This document shows, in pieces, positions 40,916 to 50,176 of a stretch of DNA of 64,000 nucleotides (position 1 is the first letter of the stretch; the number at the start of each line of letters is the position of its first letter). Below the pieces are notes generated by a model. The model was not told where the DNA came from. It saw only the letters and a program-made list of their open reading frames with translations, and ran no database searches. The stretch comes from Betaproteobacteria bacterium HGW-Betaproteobacteria-1 (GTDB lineage: Bacteria; Pseudomonadota; Gammaproteobacteria; Burkholderiales; Methylophilaceae), in contig PHCX01000006.1 in the NCBI GenBank assembly GCA_002842435.1, forward strand, positions 186,001 through 250,000. The letters run 5' to 3'. The translations under genes were made by a program, and so were the position numbers.

Positions 40916-41398
40916 TTACTGAACAATAATGACCTGTCGCAGGCTGCCGGATTGCACCTCGACCTTTTTCTGATCGACGCTGATAATCTTGAGCACTGCA
41001 TTGGGCTGGCCGGTGCGGGACTGGATACCGATCTCGTCACCCTTCTGCACCAGATGGATATTGTCATCCCCGTCGATCTGCAGAAGTGCCATGGATTCAC
41101 CGGGGTTGTTATGCACAAAGCCGCGCACTCGCATTCTGGGCAAGCTGGCGCCGCTCAGAAACGGAACAAAACCCTGCCCCCCCGTCCTGTTAGCACCCTG
41201 CTGACCGGAAAGCTGATACATCTTGTCGCTGGTCGTGAATGGATCGCGCTCTGAAGGCGGCTCTGCATAATCCATCAAACCGTAATCCTGCATGGCGCCA
41301 ACATCGATAGGGCCGGTGGTACCAACCACCCCGCCCGCCCACAAAACAGGGCTGAAGCATGTCAGGGCGAGAAACATCAACTGCTGATAGCGTGTCAT
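40916..41398 (-). CDS. PilP/MshK-like periplasmic protein
   Basis: A 160-residue exported protein (signal peptide 1-22). The segment RDPFTTSDKMY near 50-62 resembles the DPF motif of PilP and GspC, and a small beta-domain fills the last 80 residues (MRVRGFVHNNPG to VIIVQ). In type IV pili such proteins link the inner-membrane complex to the secretin, and here it lies directly before the secretin gene. The sequence is short for PilP, so the family is inferred mainly from position and motif. Confidence 0.65.
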   Translation of the reverse strand: MTRYQQLMFLALTCFSPVLWAGGVVGTTGPIDVGAMQDYGLMDYAEPPSERDPFTTSDKMYQLSGQQGANRTGGQGFVPFLSGASLPRMRVRGFVHNNPGESMALLQIDGDDNIHLVQKGDEIGIQSRTGQPNAVLKIISVDQKKVEVQSGSLRQVIIVQ

Positions 41399-41407
41399 CT
41401 TCGTATC

Positions 41408-42631
41408 CTAGGTTTTCGCAATCTGAAAAAGCGCCTGAAAAAAGGCGTAATAAACAAAACCGACCATGGCGCCAATAATCAGGATCAGCGCCGGTTCGAT
41501 AAGTGAACTGAGGCGTTTGATGCCCATGGCAAGACGCTCCTCGTAATAAGCGCCGAGCTGTCCCAGCACCTGGTCCAGCGTACCGCTGCGCTCGCCAACG
41601 GCGATCATGGCGGTGACGATGGTCGGGATGCGAGGGTGACGCAAACTGCTGGACAGATCCTTGCCCGAGAGAATCTGCTCCGAGGCGGCATACAACTTGT
41701 CCGAAATCACCCGGTTCTTGACCACCTTGCCTGAAATTTTCAACGCTTCCAGCGCAGTCAGGCCGCTACGTAGCAACATGCCGAGCGACCAGTTCAGTTG
41801 TGCCATGATGGCTGTGGTCAGCAGCTTGCCAGTCACCGGCATGCGCAACAACAAATCGTGTATACGCAACTTACCGTTCGGGGTGCGGTAAGCGATGCTG
41901 ATTCCTACGACTGCCAGCAGCACTCCACCGAGAATATAGAGACCGTATTCGAGCATGAAGGCCGACAGGTCAAGCAGGAACTGGGTCGATGGTGGTAGCG
42001 CCTGCCCGCGCCCTTGAAAGAACTTGCCGAATGCCGGGATGATCTTTACCACCAGGAATATGAACACGCCGATTGCTGCCAACACCACTACCGTCGGGTA
42101 AATCAAGGCATTGATAGTTTGCAGCTTCAGCGCGGCATTCTTGTCGATGTGCTCGGCGATGCGGTCCATCACCAGCTCCAGTTCGCCGACGCTCTCACCG
42201 GCGTAGATCAGCGTCACCGTCAGCTCCGGAAAAGTCTTGGGGTGCTTGCCCATGGCCATAGAAAGCGGCATGCCGTTCTCCAGATCCTGCACCACCTCGC
42301 GGATGATCTTGCGCAGCTTCTTGCTGCTAACCTGAGTGCTGGACATTTCCAGCGCATGCAACACCGGCAGGCCGGCGCGCAGCATGAAGGACATCTGCTT
42401 GAAGAAGAAAATGATGTCCTGTGTTGGCACCGAACCAAAATTCTCCAGGAACTCGAATTTGACTTCCTTACTGAGACCGGAAGCAGATGCATCCTCCTCC
42501 TGCTCGATCTCGGCGACGAACAGCGACTGCTGACGCAAGGCAGCCGTTGCCGAGCGCGAATCCTCGGCCTCGATTACGCCCTTGCGTTCCTTGCCTTGGG
42601 CATCTACTGCAATGTATTTGAATTTTGCCAT
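41408..42631 (-). CDS. Type II secretion/type IV pilus inner-membrane platform protein GspF/PilC
   Basis: A 407-residue polytopic protein. Two GspF domains lie at about 65-190 and 270-395, with three membrane helices (about 168-190, 220-242 and 375-395). Motifs include GLPVLHALEMSSTQV near 90 and GERSGTLDQVLGQLGAYYEE near 340. It is the platform on which the GspE ATPase turns. It lies 11 nt after the ATPase gene. Confidence 0.92.
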   Translation of the reverse strand: MAKFKYIAVDAQGKERKGVIEAEDSRSATAALRQQSLFVAEIEQEEDASASGLSKEVKFEFLENFGSVPTQDIIFFFKQMSFMLRAGLPVLHALEMSSTQVSSKKLRKIIREVVQDLENGMPLSMAMGKHPKTFPELTVTLIYAGESVGELELVMDRIAEHIDKNAALKLQTINALIYPTVVVLAAIGVFIFLVVKIIPAFGKFFQGRGQALPPSTQFLLDLSAFMLEYGLYILGGVLLAVVGISIAYRTPNGKLRIHDLLLRMPVTGKLLTTAIMAQLNWSLGMLLRSGLTALEALKISGKVVKNRVISDKLYAASEQILSGKDLSSSLRHPRIPTIVTAMIAVGERSGTLDQVLGQLGAYYEERLAMGIKRLSSLIEPALILIIGAMVGFVYYAFFQALFQIAKT

Positions 42632-42642
42632 TCCGGTTCAGC

Positions 42643-44283
42643 TCAATGTCGCTTCACTGCAACGTTTTGCAATTCAGCCAGTGAAATCTCGCCGGCCAGC
42701 ACCTTGATCGTACCGTCGCGCCACATAGGTTTCAGGCGGCCGCATTGCAGCGCCTGGGCTTCCAGCTCTTCCTCGCTGCCGCCCTTGGAAACCAGCTTGG
42801 AGAGGTTCTCGTCGAACCACAAGGTCTCGAACAAACCCATGCGGCCACGGTAACCGCGCCCCTGACAGGCGGCGCATCCGACTGGTTCATAGATAATGGT
42901 TTCCTTGTTACCCTGATCGAGCAGATCGCGTTCCTCGGCGGTCGCAGCTTTGGCACTGCGGCAATGTGGGCACAGTCGCCGCACCAGGCGCTGAGCGATC
43001 ACGGCGTTCATGGTGGCGCCGATCAAATAAGGTTCGCAGCCGATATCTGCCAGACGCGTAATACTCGCCGCCGCCGTATTGGTATGCAGGGTGGAGAACA
43101 CCAGGTGGCCGGTCATCGCTGCCTTTAGCGCCACATCTGCCGTTTCCTCGTCGCGGATCTCACCCACCATCAGAACATCCGGGTCATGCCGCAACAGCGA
43201 GCGCAAGGCGCCGGCGAAACTGATCTTGTGACCGGTCTGAATTTGCGAAATGCCGTCCATGACGTATTCGATCGGGTCTTCCACCGTCATGATGTTGAGT
43301 TCCGGGCTCTTGATTTCCTGCAAGGCGGCGAACAGCGTGGTCGATTTACCGCTACCGGTCGGACCGGTCAGCAGAATCATGCCAAAAGGCTTGCGGATAG
43401 CTTTGCGGAACTCGATCATGTCCGCATCCGACATGCCGATCTTGGTCAGCGTCAGCGTTTCCGCTTCCTGCCCGAGCAATCGCATGGTCACACGCTCACC
43501 GAGACGGGTCGGCGCAGTCGCCACGCGGATGTTGAACTCGGTATCGATTGGCGGCGCCAGGTGAAAACTCATGCCGCCGTCCTGCGGTTCGCGCTGCTCC
43601 GCGATATCCAGGTTGGAAAGCACCTTGATGCGCGAGATCAAGCCGTTGGCAACGCTGGCATCGGCATCGGTATGGTAATCCTGCAGCTTGCCGTCTACCC
43701 GCAACCGCACGCGCAGGCCATGCTCCTCCTGCATCATATGAATATCGGAGGCACGTCGCAGAAAAGCCTCCTTGACGATAGCGTTCAACAACTCAACGAG
43801 GTCAGTATCAGTGACCGTATTGGGTGTGGCCATCACTGCGCCGGAAGTGTGTGCGGACAGATTGCGTGAGATAGCCACATTGAGGGCTTCCGGCTCCGCC
43901 ACTGCAAGCTGAATCGGCTGCCCAAACAGACGCTGCAGACTGTCCAATGTGGCGCGGTCATCGGGGTCGGCGGTAGCAACCAGCACGCCGCCCTCTTTTT
44001 CCTCCAGCGGCATGATCAGTTTGCGCCGCGCCAGCGCCTGCGGAATGCGCTTGAGCAGGCTGGCAGGCGGTGTCAGGCTGATCGGGTTGACGAAAGGTAG
44101 CTCGCGTAACTCGGCCGCGGCCTGATAAAAGGCGGAAACCGGCAAGCGGTAATGCGCGCTGACGATACCCAGCAGATCGACGCGTTTGCGCCTCGCTTCC
44201 ACGCGCAACTCGGCCAGCGTCTCGGCCTCTATCAAGCGCTGACGCACCGCTGCATCAATCAGCTGTTCAGCGGCCAGTGCCAA
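42643..44283 (-). CDS. GspE/PilB-type assembly ATPase
   Basis: Hexameric ATPase that drives pilin assembly. I chose the TTG at 44283 (546 residues; GGGTGG lies just upstream); the frame also has a GTG at 44313. The N-terminal domain lies before residue 140. Walker A is GPTGSGKST near 305, the Asp-box follows, Walker B is VLMVGEIRDEET near 360, and the His-box is GHLVFSTLHTN. A zinc site has LCPHC near 435 and GCAACQGRG about 30 residues later. No retraction (PilT) ATPase is present. Confidence 0.9.
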   Translation of the reverse strand: MALAAEQLIDAAVRQRLIEAETLAELRVEARRKRVDLLGIVSAHYRLPVSAFYQAAAELRELPFVNPISLTPPASLLKRIPQALARRKLIMPLEEKEGGVLVATADPDDRATLDSLQRLFGQPIQLAVAEPEALNVAISRNLSAHTSGAVMATPNTVTDTDLVELLNAIVKEAFLRRASDIHMMQEEHGLRVRLRVDGKLQDYHTDADASVANGLISRIKVLSNLDIAEQREPQDGGMSFHLAPPIDTEFNIRVATAPTRLGERVTMRLLGQEAETLTLTKIGMSDADMIEFRKAIRKPFGMILLTGPTGSGKSTTLFAALQEIKSPELNIMTVEDPIEYVMDGISQIQTGHKISFAGALRSLLRHDPDVLMVGEIRDEETADVALKAAMTGHLVFSTLHTNTAAASITRLADIGCEPYLIGATMNAVIAQRLVRRLCPHCRSAKAATAEERDLLDQGNKETIIYEPVGCAACQGRGYRGRMGLFETLWFDENLSKLVSKGGSEEELEAQALQCGRLKPMWRDGTIKVLAGEISLAELQNVAVKRH

Positions 44284-44349
44284 GTTTCCACCCCTCTGCC
44301 ATCGGCAAATCACTGCACAACATCGTCCAAATAACCATCTTTTCCATAG

Positions 44350-45129
44350 TTACAGCGCAATCACCATCGTTGCCGTCAGGCGCTGGTTATAACCAGGTGG
44401 CGGTTGATTCGGGGTTTGCGCCACGGTCATCTGCACCACTGTCACCATCTTGTCCAGCTCCTCCAGCCCTTTCAAAAAGCGCATCAGGCCGGCATAAGTG
44501 CCTTCCATGGTCAAACGCTGCATCGGGCGTTCCAGTTCGGCGCCTATGCCCATCCTCGAAACGATCTCCGCCACCATGTTGGGCGAAACTGTCGCCGTCG
44601 TGCGAGGAATCGCCGAAGCCATGCCGCCGCTGGCCTGGGCAGTCCGTGCGGCTCTGGCGCGTGCATTCCTGGCCATGCGCTTGCGGTCACTGCTGCTGAC
44701 ATTTCGGGTCTTGGTCGGTTGTGTGGATTGCCCACCTGTCGTTTCCGCCCTGCCGGTCACGCGGAACTCCTCGTTGGCATCGATTCTCACCATGGCATTA
44801 CGCGCCACTTCGGAAATCGCCAGGCGCAAGGCGGTGGTGTCCGACCCGGAGAGTTTCTTTTCCACTTCACGGGTCATGATCTGGGCGTTTTCCAGCTCCT
44901 TGCTCAATTCCTCCAGTTCCTTGTTGAGTGAACGCACATCGTCCGGCGGCGCATCCGGAATACGACCGGTTTTCACAGCCTTATCCATGGAGTCGGCGCT
45001 GCTGCTCATCTCGCTGATCTTTTTCTGCATGGGATAAAAACGCAGCATGCCGTAGCCGCCAAAGACAAACACGGCAACCGTGAACAAGGTCAAAACCTGC
45101 TCACGCAGACTCATTTTTTTCAGATTCAT
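44350..45129 (-). CDS. PilO/GspM/MshJ-like inner-membrane protein
   Basis: A 259-residue protein with one N-terminal membrane helix (about 13-30), a long coiled-coil (about 35-100, LNKELEELSKELENAQ) and a C-terminal ferredoxin-like region (MQRLTMEGTYAGLMRFLKGLEE near 200). This is the plan of PilO. A basic Arg/Lys/Ala-rich stretch near 150-170 is unusual. Its ATG overlaps the upstream gene by 4 nt, which fits coupling of PilN and PilO. The assignment rests on topology and position. Confidence 0.8.
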   Translation of the reverse strand: MNLKKMSLREQVLTLFTVAVFVFGGYGMLRFYPMQKKISEMSSSADSMDKAVKTGRIPDAPPDDVRSLNKELEELSKELENAQIMTREVEKKLSGSDTTALRLAISEVARNAMVRIDANEEFRVTGRAETTGGQSTQPTKTRNVSSSDRKRMARNARARAARTAQASGGMASAIPRTTATVSPNMVAEIVSRMGIGAELERPMQRLTMEGTYAGLMRFLKGLEELDKMVTVVQMTVAQTPNQPPPGYNQRLTATMVIAL

Positions 45130-46883
45130 GGTGTTACCCCGCTTTGCTCATCATTTGCCGGCAACTCCTCTTCCAGCAGCAACTCATCTGATTCCACCAG
45201 CCGGAATGTCATGGCGTAGCCCAGTAGACCGAGACGGCCGGCTTGTGCCCGGACGATGGGGTCGGCCACATCGGCACCCCACGGGCGCATCGCATCCTTG
45301 AAAGCCTGGATGAAACGCTGCGCGGCCGCTTCGCTCAAGGCCCAGCCCTCAATACGAATGCCCATGTTGGGCGTTTCCTCCAACACGTTGATGACAACAT
45401 CGTCGTTGATGCTGCGCGCCAGTTCTTCCAACATATTGCGCATATAAACCGCCCTGCCCGGCAGCTCCACCGCGAAAAAATCAAAACGGTTCATGACCTT
45501 GGCCAGCTCGGTTTCCTTCAGCTTGATTTCGTCCCGTGCTTTTTTCACGGCATCGATCTGTGCCTGCACACCAGCCACCGCCGCATCAAAGTTCTTCTTC
45601 TCGGCAGATATCTTCTGATAGCGTGAATCGACCAGCTCGTAGCGCACCTGCATCGCCAGCTCGGTGATCACGATCAGCCCCACCATCAGCACGCCGGCAG
45701 AAATCGCCCGTGCCTCAACCTGCTTCCAGATCGGCGGTTTTGGGCCCTGAACTGCAATCGCGCCGCAGAATCTGGTTTTGCCGTGCAGCAGAATATCGTG
45801 CGCGATACCCTGCATGCCGTGCGTCAGTTCGGTAGCCAGCACGGACAACTGCAGCACCTCGCGGCCTGTCATGCTCTGCAAATCGCCTGCCAGCGTAGCT
45901 TCAGCTTCACAGTGACCTGCCAGAAAGATCCTGGGCGGTTCCGGCGGCGTAACGGCATGATAAGCCTCAAGGCAAGCATCGACCGGCGAGTGCCGACCGC
46001 TCTGCTGCATGCGGACTGCCGTCACCGCGCCATCTTCGATACGCAGGCTGGAGATATGCTCGCAATGCGGCTCGATCAGCACCGCCGTGGCCGGATGCTC
46101 CAGCAAGCCGGCAGCGGCACCGCTCATCGGGTAAAGATCCGTCAACTCCACCTTGTGGGCGGCAAAGGCGGCCTCCCAGTGCCGCATCAAAGCCGTGTTG
46201 ACGCCACTTACCAGCCACGGGTACTGGCCGTCACCGCCAGCCTCTTCTTCGCTTTCCGCCAGCTGTGCCACCCAGCCGCAGCTGATTTCGTCCGAATCAG
46301 TACGCAGCCAGGCTTGTCGCGTCAGGCACTCTTCCATCTGCGATTGCGTGATGAATTCCATCTCCACTGCCATCTCGGCAAAGCGCCTGAACGCGTAGAT
46401 CTTGCCGTGACCGTCGCCGATGCCGCTCTTCTTGCCACGCTGGCGGTCCAGCACTTCCTGTATCTGTGCGTCATCCATATAACCCAGCTCATGCAGAATC
46501 TGCCCGGCCGTCCAGTAGCCGTTCTGCTGCATCATCAGCGGCTCAAGCTCCCAGCGGATCAGCTCCTGCATCTGTATCGCCGGGCGCGGTTTGTCAGCCG
46601 GCACCGGCAGCTCGATCAGCGCCGACATCACGGCCGGGGTCAGCAACACAGTTTTTTTGCCCTGCCAGCCGTGCTGACGTAGTTCTGCAATCAATTCACT
46701 GACGGCCTGCTTCAGATCGGCGCTATTGGTGCTGGCCGTGTAATCAACATGCAACTGACCTTCGACGCGGCTCAATACCGCCCCGCGCAAGGTCAGGCCA
46801 TCAGCCTCGCAGACGAGGATGGAATTCGGTTTGCCGAACCTGGACAATAAGCTGCCCAGTGCGGGTGGTAACTTCATACTCAC
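45126..46883 (-). CDS. PilM-PilN fusion protein with helical insertion (MshI-like)
   Basis: A 585-residue protein. The N-terminal part has the opening strands of a PilM-like fold, with a glycine-rich (GSGVN-type) segment near 228. Residues 123-148 and 164-190 hold two copies of a motif like the GspE N-terminal repeat: GQILHELGYMDDAQIQEVLD and FAEMAVEMEFITQSQMEECL. A membrane helix spans about 392-412. A coiled-coil and a PilN-like domain follow (ELPGRAVYMRNMLEELARS near 485). The start is a GTG at 46883 with a GTGA overlap; an ATG at 46877 is possible. Confidence 0.78.
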   Translation of the reverse strand: MSMKLPPALGSLLSRFGKPNSILVCEADGLTLRGAVLSRVEGQLHVDYTASTNSADLKQAVSELIAELRQHGWQGKKTVLLTPAVMSALIELPVPADKPRPAIQMQELIRWELEPLMMQQNGYWTAGQILHELGYMDDAQIQEVLDRQRGKKSGIGDGHGKIYAFRRFAEMAVEMEFITQSQMEECLTRQAWLRTDSDEISCGWVAQLAESEEEAGGDGQYPWLVSGVNTALMRHWEAAFAAHKVELTDLYPMSGAAAGLLEHPATAVLIEPHCEHISSLRIEDGAVTAVRMQQSGRHSPVDACLEAYHAVTPPEPPRIFLAGHCEAEATLAGDLQSMTGREVLQLSVLATELTHGMQGIAHDILLHGKTRFCGAIAVQGPKPPIWKQVEARAISAGVLMVGLIVITELAMQVRYELVDSRYQKISAEKKNFDAAVAGVQAQIDAVKKARDEIKLKETELAKVMNRFDFFAVELPGRAVYMRNMLEELARSINDDVVINVLEETPNMGIRIEGWALSEAAAQRFIQAFKDAMRPWGADVADPIVRAQAGRLGLLGYAMTFRLVESDELLLEEELPANDEQSGVTP

Positions 46884-48211
46884 TGTTCAATATTCCAGAC
46901 TAGAGGGTTGGGTTTCAGGGGAGGCACCTGGCGCGGCGCCAGTTTGACGAAATACGGTGAATTCAGCGGCGTGTCGGCGCAAGTGCCGTCATAGCGTTTT
47001 CCGTCATTGGCGGCGTTACCGACATCGTTGCAAATCAGGGTCAACGCATGTACGCCGCTGGGCAGGGAGAAGTTATTGTTGCCGAGGCCGGTCAGATAAG
47101 GCGCGACCACAGCGGGCGGTATCTTCATGTCGCCTCCCGCCAAAGTCAGTGTCCAAGTTGAAGTATTCAGCGATGAACCGGTCGGTACCAGAACCTCGCC
47201 CGCTTTGACCGGCAGTTCGCATGACTGAGCATCGCATGGCGCAACTGCGATTCGGCCGGCGGTAAACACCAGCGCGCCTTCTGCCAAGGTCAGCGTTTCA
47301 CCTGCCAGTGCAGAACCAACGGGCACGGTAACATCACCGGCCGTTACTGTAATCAGCCCGCTAGCTGGCGGCAGCACCAGATTAGCGTCTGGCAAGACGG
47401 GGCTGAGGAAGTCTTGGGCATCGCGTTCCAGATCGGTCGCATCTACTGGTTTGATGACGCCATCCTCGCGGTAATTCAGCTTCAACCGCAAACTGTTGGC
47501 GGTAATCGTCTTCACCGCGCCGGTGGCGTTATTGAAAAGCACGTCGATCAGATCCCAGCCGGCCAGGTTGTTCTTCCAGTCATTGAGGCCGAGCAGTTCG
47601 CCGGTGGGATAGTCCACGCTGTATTCGTCCCCTGCCGTCTCGCCCACCTCAAAATCCGAACCACAGCTTTGCACGATGATCCTGTCCGGTACGGCAGCGG
47701 CCGAAGTAGCCGCAGTAGCGCATGCCGTACCGTCCGCTTCGGCATGCTGGCCAAATATCCAGCCGTAGTTCGGCTCATCACCGGCCGTTCTCCAGCCATC
47801 AGGAAAGGACAATCCATCACGTCCCGGCAGGATTTCCAGATAAGGTCCACGCCAACCTGCCCATATGCCGGATTGCGCATCCAGCGCCCAAGCTGCCGGG
47901 TCCGGATCGGCATCCGCGCATTTGCCATCCAGCAGTTCGCGCAGGCAAGCCGGCAATCTGCCCATGTCCGCCACAAAGCCGCTGATCTCCGGCTCGCCGT
48001 TGACGGTGCGCGTGGGGTCGCCGACGATGGCGCGCTTGATCAGGGTCAGACGCTGTTTGGTATCGTCATATCGGCCCTGTTCGTCCACGCCGTCAATAAC
48101 GGCAGTCGTCAGCAAGGCCAGCGAACCGAGGATGAACAGGATCAACAGCAGTTCCACCAGCGTGAAGCCGGTAGCGTGACGGTTGGCGAAATTGTGCGCT
48201 GTCGTTCTCAT
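46880..48211 (-). CDS. Prepilin-like protein with C-terminal extension
   Basis: A 443-residue protein with a type IV prepilin signal: cleavage between G15 and F16, and Glu at +5 in GFTLVELLLIL. The helix runs to about residue 60. A globular domain (70-190) shares WRGPYL with the neighbouring prepilin. Residues about 285-420 form a beta-rich extension with several ITV, VTV and LTL strands and few charges. It may be a minor or tip subunit. It overlaps its upstream neighbour by 4 nt. Confidence 0.75.
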   Translation of the reverse strand: MRTTAHNFANRHATGFTLVELLLILFILGSLALLTTAVIDGVDEQGRYDDTKQRLTLIKRAIVGDPTRTVNGEPEISGFVADMGRLPACLRELLDGKCADADPDPAAWALDAQSGIWAGWRGPYLEILPGRDGLSFPDGWRTAGDEPNYGWIFGQHAEADGTACATAATSAAAVPDRIIVQSCGSDFEVGETAGDEYSVDYPTGELLGLNDWKNNLAGWDLIDVLFNNATGAVKTITANSLRLKLNYREDGVIKPVDATDLERDAQDFLSPVLPDANLVLPPASGLITVTAGDVTVPVGSALAGETLTLAEGALVFTAGRIAVAPCDAQSCELPVKAGEVLVPTGSSLNTSTWTLTLAGGDMKIPPAVVAPYLTGLGNNNFSLPSGVHALTLICNDVGNAANDGKRYDGTCADTPLNSPYFVKLAPRQVPPLKPNPLVWNIEQ

Positions 48212-49026
48212 TGCAGGCAGAGGATGATGTCGTCGCCAATGGCAGTGTCGTAGATATCGGCGCAGTTGGCCGCCGCCAGTGTGCCGGTTTCCAGCAACCC
48301 ATTGGGACCCGCACTCACCAGACGGGCCTTTCTCGGCTGGTCCAGCTCGAACAGGTAATACGGCCGGCCACGCTCCTCCGGCCCGTTAATACCGTCGAAC
48401 GGATCGCATGTGGCACAGGGACGCCAGACGAAATAGATGCCATCCGGCAATCTGGCGAACGGATCGGCCACAGCCATCATCGGCTGTGCGACTGCAGCGC
48501 CGACTATAGGTGAACCGCTGCCATCGAAGCCCAGATTAATGCCGACGCTGACAAAACCATTGCCTGCATTATCAAGATAAGGCCCGCGCCAGCCACGCGC
48601 GCTGTCCGGGTCCCATCTTTCTTCTTCGGTAAGTGTGTCGTAGGCCGCACCATCCCAGATTCTATCTGTCAGCAGGAAAGTGAAATCGGCCGGATGCTGG
48701 CGTTCAGGATAAGCGCCGACATCGCGCCTGTATTGCTTGAGTGCCTTGCTGATGCTGGCCATCTCTGTGCGAACCATTTGTTGCCGGGCATCATCACCGA
48801 CACCGTCATAGGCCACCAGCGCGCCGACCGAGAGCAAGGCCAGCAAGCCAATCACCACCAACAATTCAACCAGGGTGAAACCGCGCAGGGTTGCGTGGCG
48901 TGCGAGCGGCCGCGTATGTATTGTGTTGCAAGGCGCCGCGATGGAACCTTCAGGCAAGGCCATGCGCTGCAAAAGGCCGAACGCGGTCCTTGTCGTGCAT
49001 GGACTTGCCTGAAAATTCGAGAACAT
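48208..49026 (-). CDS. Prepilin-like protein with long leader
   Basis: A 272-residue protein from the ATG at 49026, which has a GGAGGGG ribosome-binding site. The prepilin helix begins at F50 (GFTLVELLVVIGLLALLS), so the leader is 49 residues, far longer than the usual 6-25. A Met at 22 would give a 28-residue leader but lacks a ribosome-binding site. The mature N-terminus is almost identical to that of the first prepilin (VGALVAYDGVGD). It contains the WRGPYL motif. It is probably a minor pseudopilin. Confidence 0.75.
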   Translation of the reverse strand: MFSNFQASPCTTRTAFGLLQRMALPEGSIAAPCNTIHTRPLARHATLRGFTLVELLVVIGLLALLSVGALVAYDGVGDDARQQMVRTEMASISKALKQYRRDVGAYPERQHPADFTFLLTDRIWDGAAYDTLTEEERWDPDSARGWRGPYLDNAGNGFVSVGINLGFDGSGSPIVGAAVAQPMMAVADPFARLPDGIYFVWRPCATCDPFDGINGPEERGRPYYLFELDQPRKARLVSAGPNGLLETGTLAAANCADIYDTAIGDDIILCLQ

Positions 49027-49124
49027 GCTTAACACCCCTCCAAAACTCAAATCATCATTTTTTATTTATTTTTATATTTGTTCAGTTGCGCTGCCGAATA
49101 ACTACCAGCAGCAGATGCAGCAAA

Positions 49125-49179
49125 GGGGCGGAACCTTAACGATCCCGCCCCGCTGTCATTTAATCAAACTGCGATTAAA
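49125..49179 (-). terminator. Hairpins after the first prepilin gene
   Basis: Just after the prepilin stop there is a 7-bp stem, TTTAATC with GATTAAA (49159-49165 and 49173-49179), and then GGGGCGG with CCGCCCC (49145-49151 and 49125-49131) followed by TTT on the minus strand. Weak termination or mRNA protection here would favour the major subunit over later genes. Confidence 0.55.
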
Positions 49180-49180
49180 T

Positions 49181-50176
49181 TTAGTTGGAAGCAATCGCTT
49201 CAGCCAGCACTTCGTCCAGAGTCTTGCCTTCTGGTGTCAGGATAGCGATTAGACGTGGCTTGTCGAATATCTCGCTTTCCAGAGTGATGTGCTGAGCTGC
49301 AACCATAGGTGCTACGTCATCCAGATCAGTAACACCATCTTCAGGACCAGCACCCATGTGGAACAGGCCAACAAAACGGCCATAGTTCACAGCTGGGTTG
49401 ATGGAACGGCTAGCGTAAGTTGGGGAAGAAGTCATCTGTACGGATGAGTTCTGCATGCTCTTGCCGGCATCGCCACCGAAGCCCATGGCCAAAATCAGGT
49501 TGCAGGTACGATCTTCCAGGAAGTCGTTGATGGCATTGATGCGCAGCAACTGAGTACCGGAGACTGGTGCAGCACCGTCAAATGGAGTATCAATTGCTTG
49601 ACCACCAGCTTGGCAACCAGCACCAGCCGGGAAGATGGAGATGGCGCTGAATTCAACGCCAAGGTTATCTTCTTCAACTTCAAGGGCCTCAGGGTTAGCG
49701 CCTTCGTTGTGGGCTGTATTAGGTAACGCATTGCCAGTCAAAGTGCCAGGAGTAGCCAAAGAAACCACTTGCAGTTCATCAATACCGTAGTCTGCCAGCA
49801 CATCCAGTACCTTGGTGCCGACAGCACCAGCACCGGCAATGTTCCAGCCACCAAATGCTTCACGGGCTTTCTTCGGCAGAATGACTTCATTGTCGTCCAA
49901 AGCAGCAGCAGCAGCAGTAGTAAGGCCATCAAACGGCACGGCCGGGTTAGTGGCGTCAGTCAGAATATCCCACTGGTTCGGGAAATTGCCGGTCACGGCA
50001 TTGTATTGACGGATGGTGCGGTCAACAGTTTGCATGTTGTTGGCAGCAGCCGTAGAACTGGCGTTGTCACCAACACCGTCATAAGCCACCAGGGCGCCAA
50101 CGGACAGCAGGGCCAGCAGTGTGATCACTACCAGCAGTTCGAGAAGGGTGAAACCCCCCTGTTTGTTTTTCAACAT
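49181..50176 (-). CDS. Prepilin, probable major pilin-like subunit
   Basis: A 331-residue protein with a short leader MLKNKQGG and cleavage before F9, then FTLLELLVVITLLALLS with Glu at +5. It is much larger than type IVa pilins (about 140-170). The mature body starts ALVAYDGVGD, and later has two cysteines in GAGCQAGGQ and RTCNLIL that could form a disulphide loop. Its own sigma-54 promoter at 50390-50405 and following hairpins suggest high, regulated expression. It heads the pilus operon. Confidence 0.82.
   Translation of the reverse strand: MLKNKQGGFTLLELLVVITLLALLSVGALVAYDGVGDNASSTAAANNMQTVDRTIRQYNAVTGNFPNQWDILTDATNPAVPFDGLTTAAAAALDDNEVILPKKAREAFGGWNIAGAGAVGTKVLDVLADYGIDELQVVSLATPGTLTGNALPNTAHNEGANPEALEVEEDNLGVEFSAISIFPAGAGCQAGGQAIDTPFDGAAPVSGTQLLRINAINDFLEDRTCNLILAMGFGGDAGKSMQNSSVQMTSSPTYASRSINPAVNYGRFVGLFHMGAGPEDGVTDLDDVAPMVAAQHITLESEIFDKPRLIAILTPEGKTLDEVLAEAIASN

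Noticed and set aside
45783..46682. A 299-codon open frame on the plus strand opposite the PilM-PilN gene.
   Set aside because: It mirrors the real gene in antisense and has no protein-like composition or ribosome-binding site.
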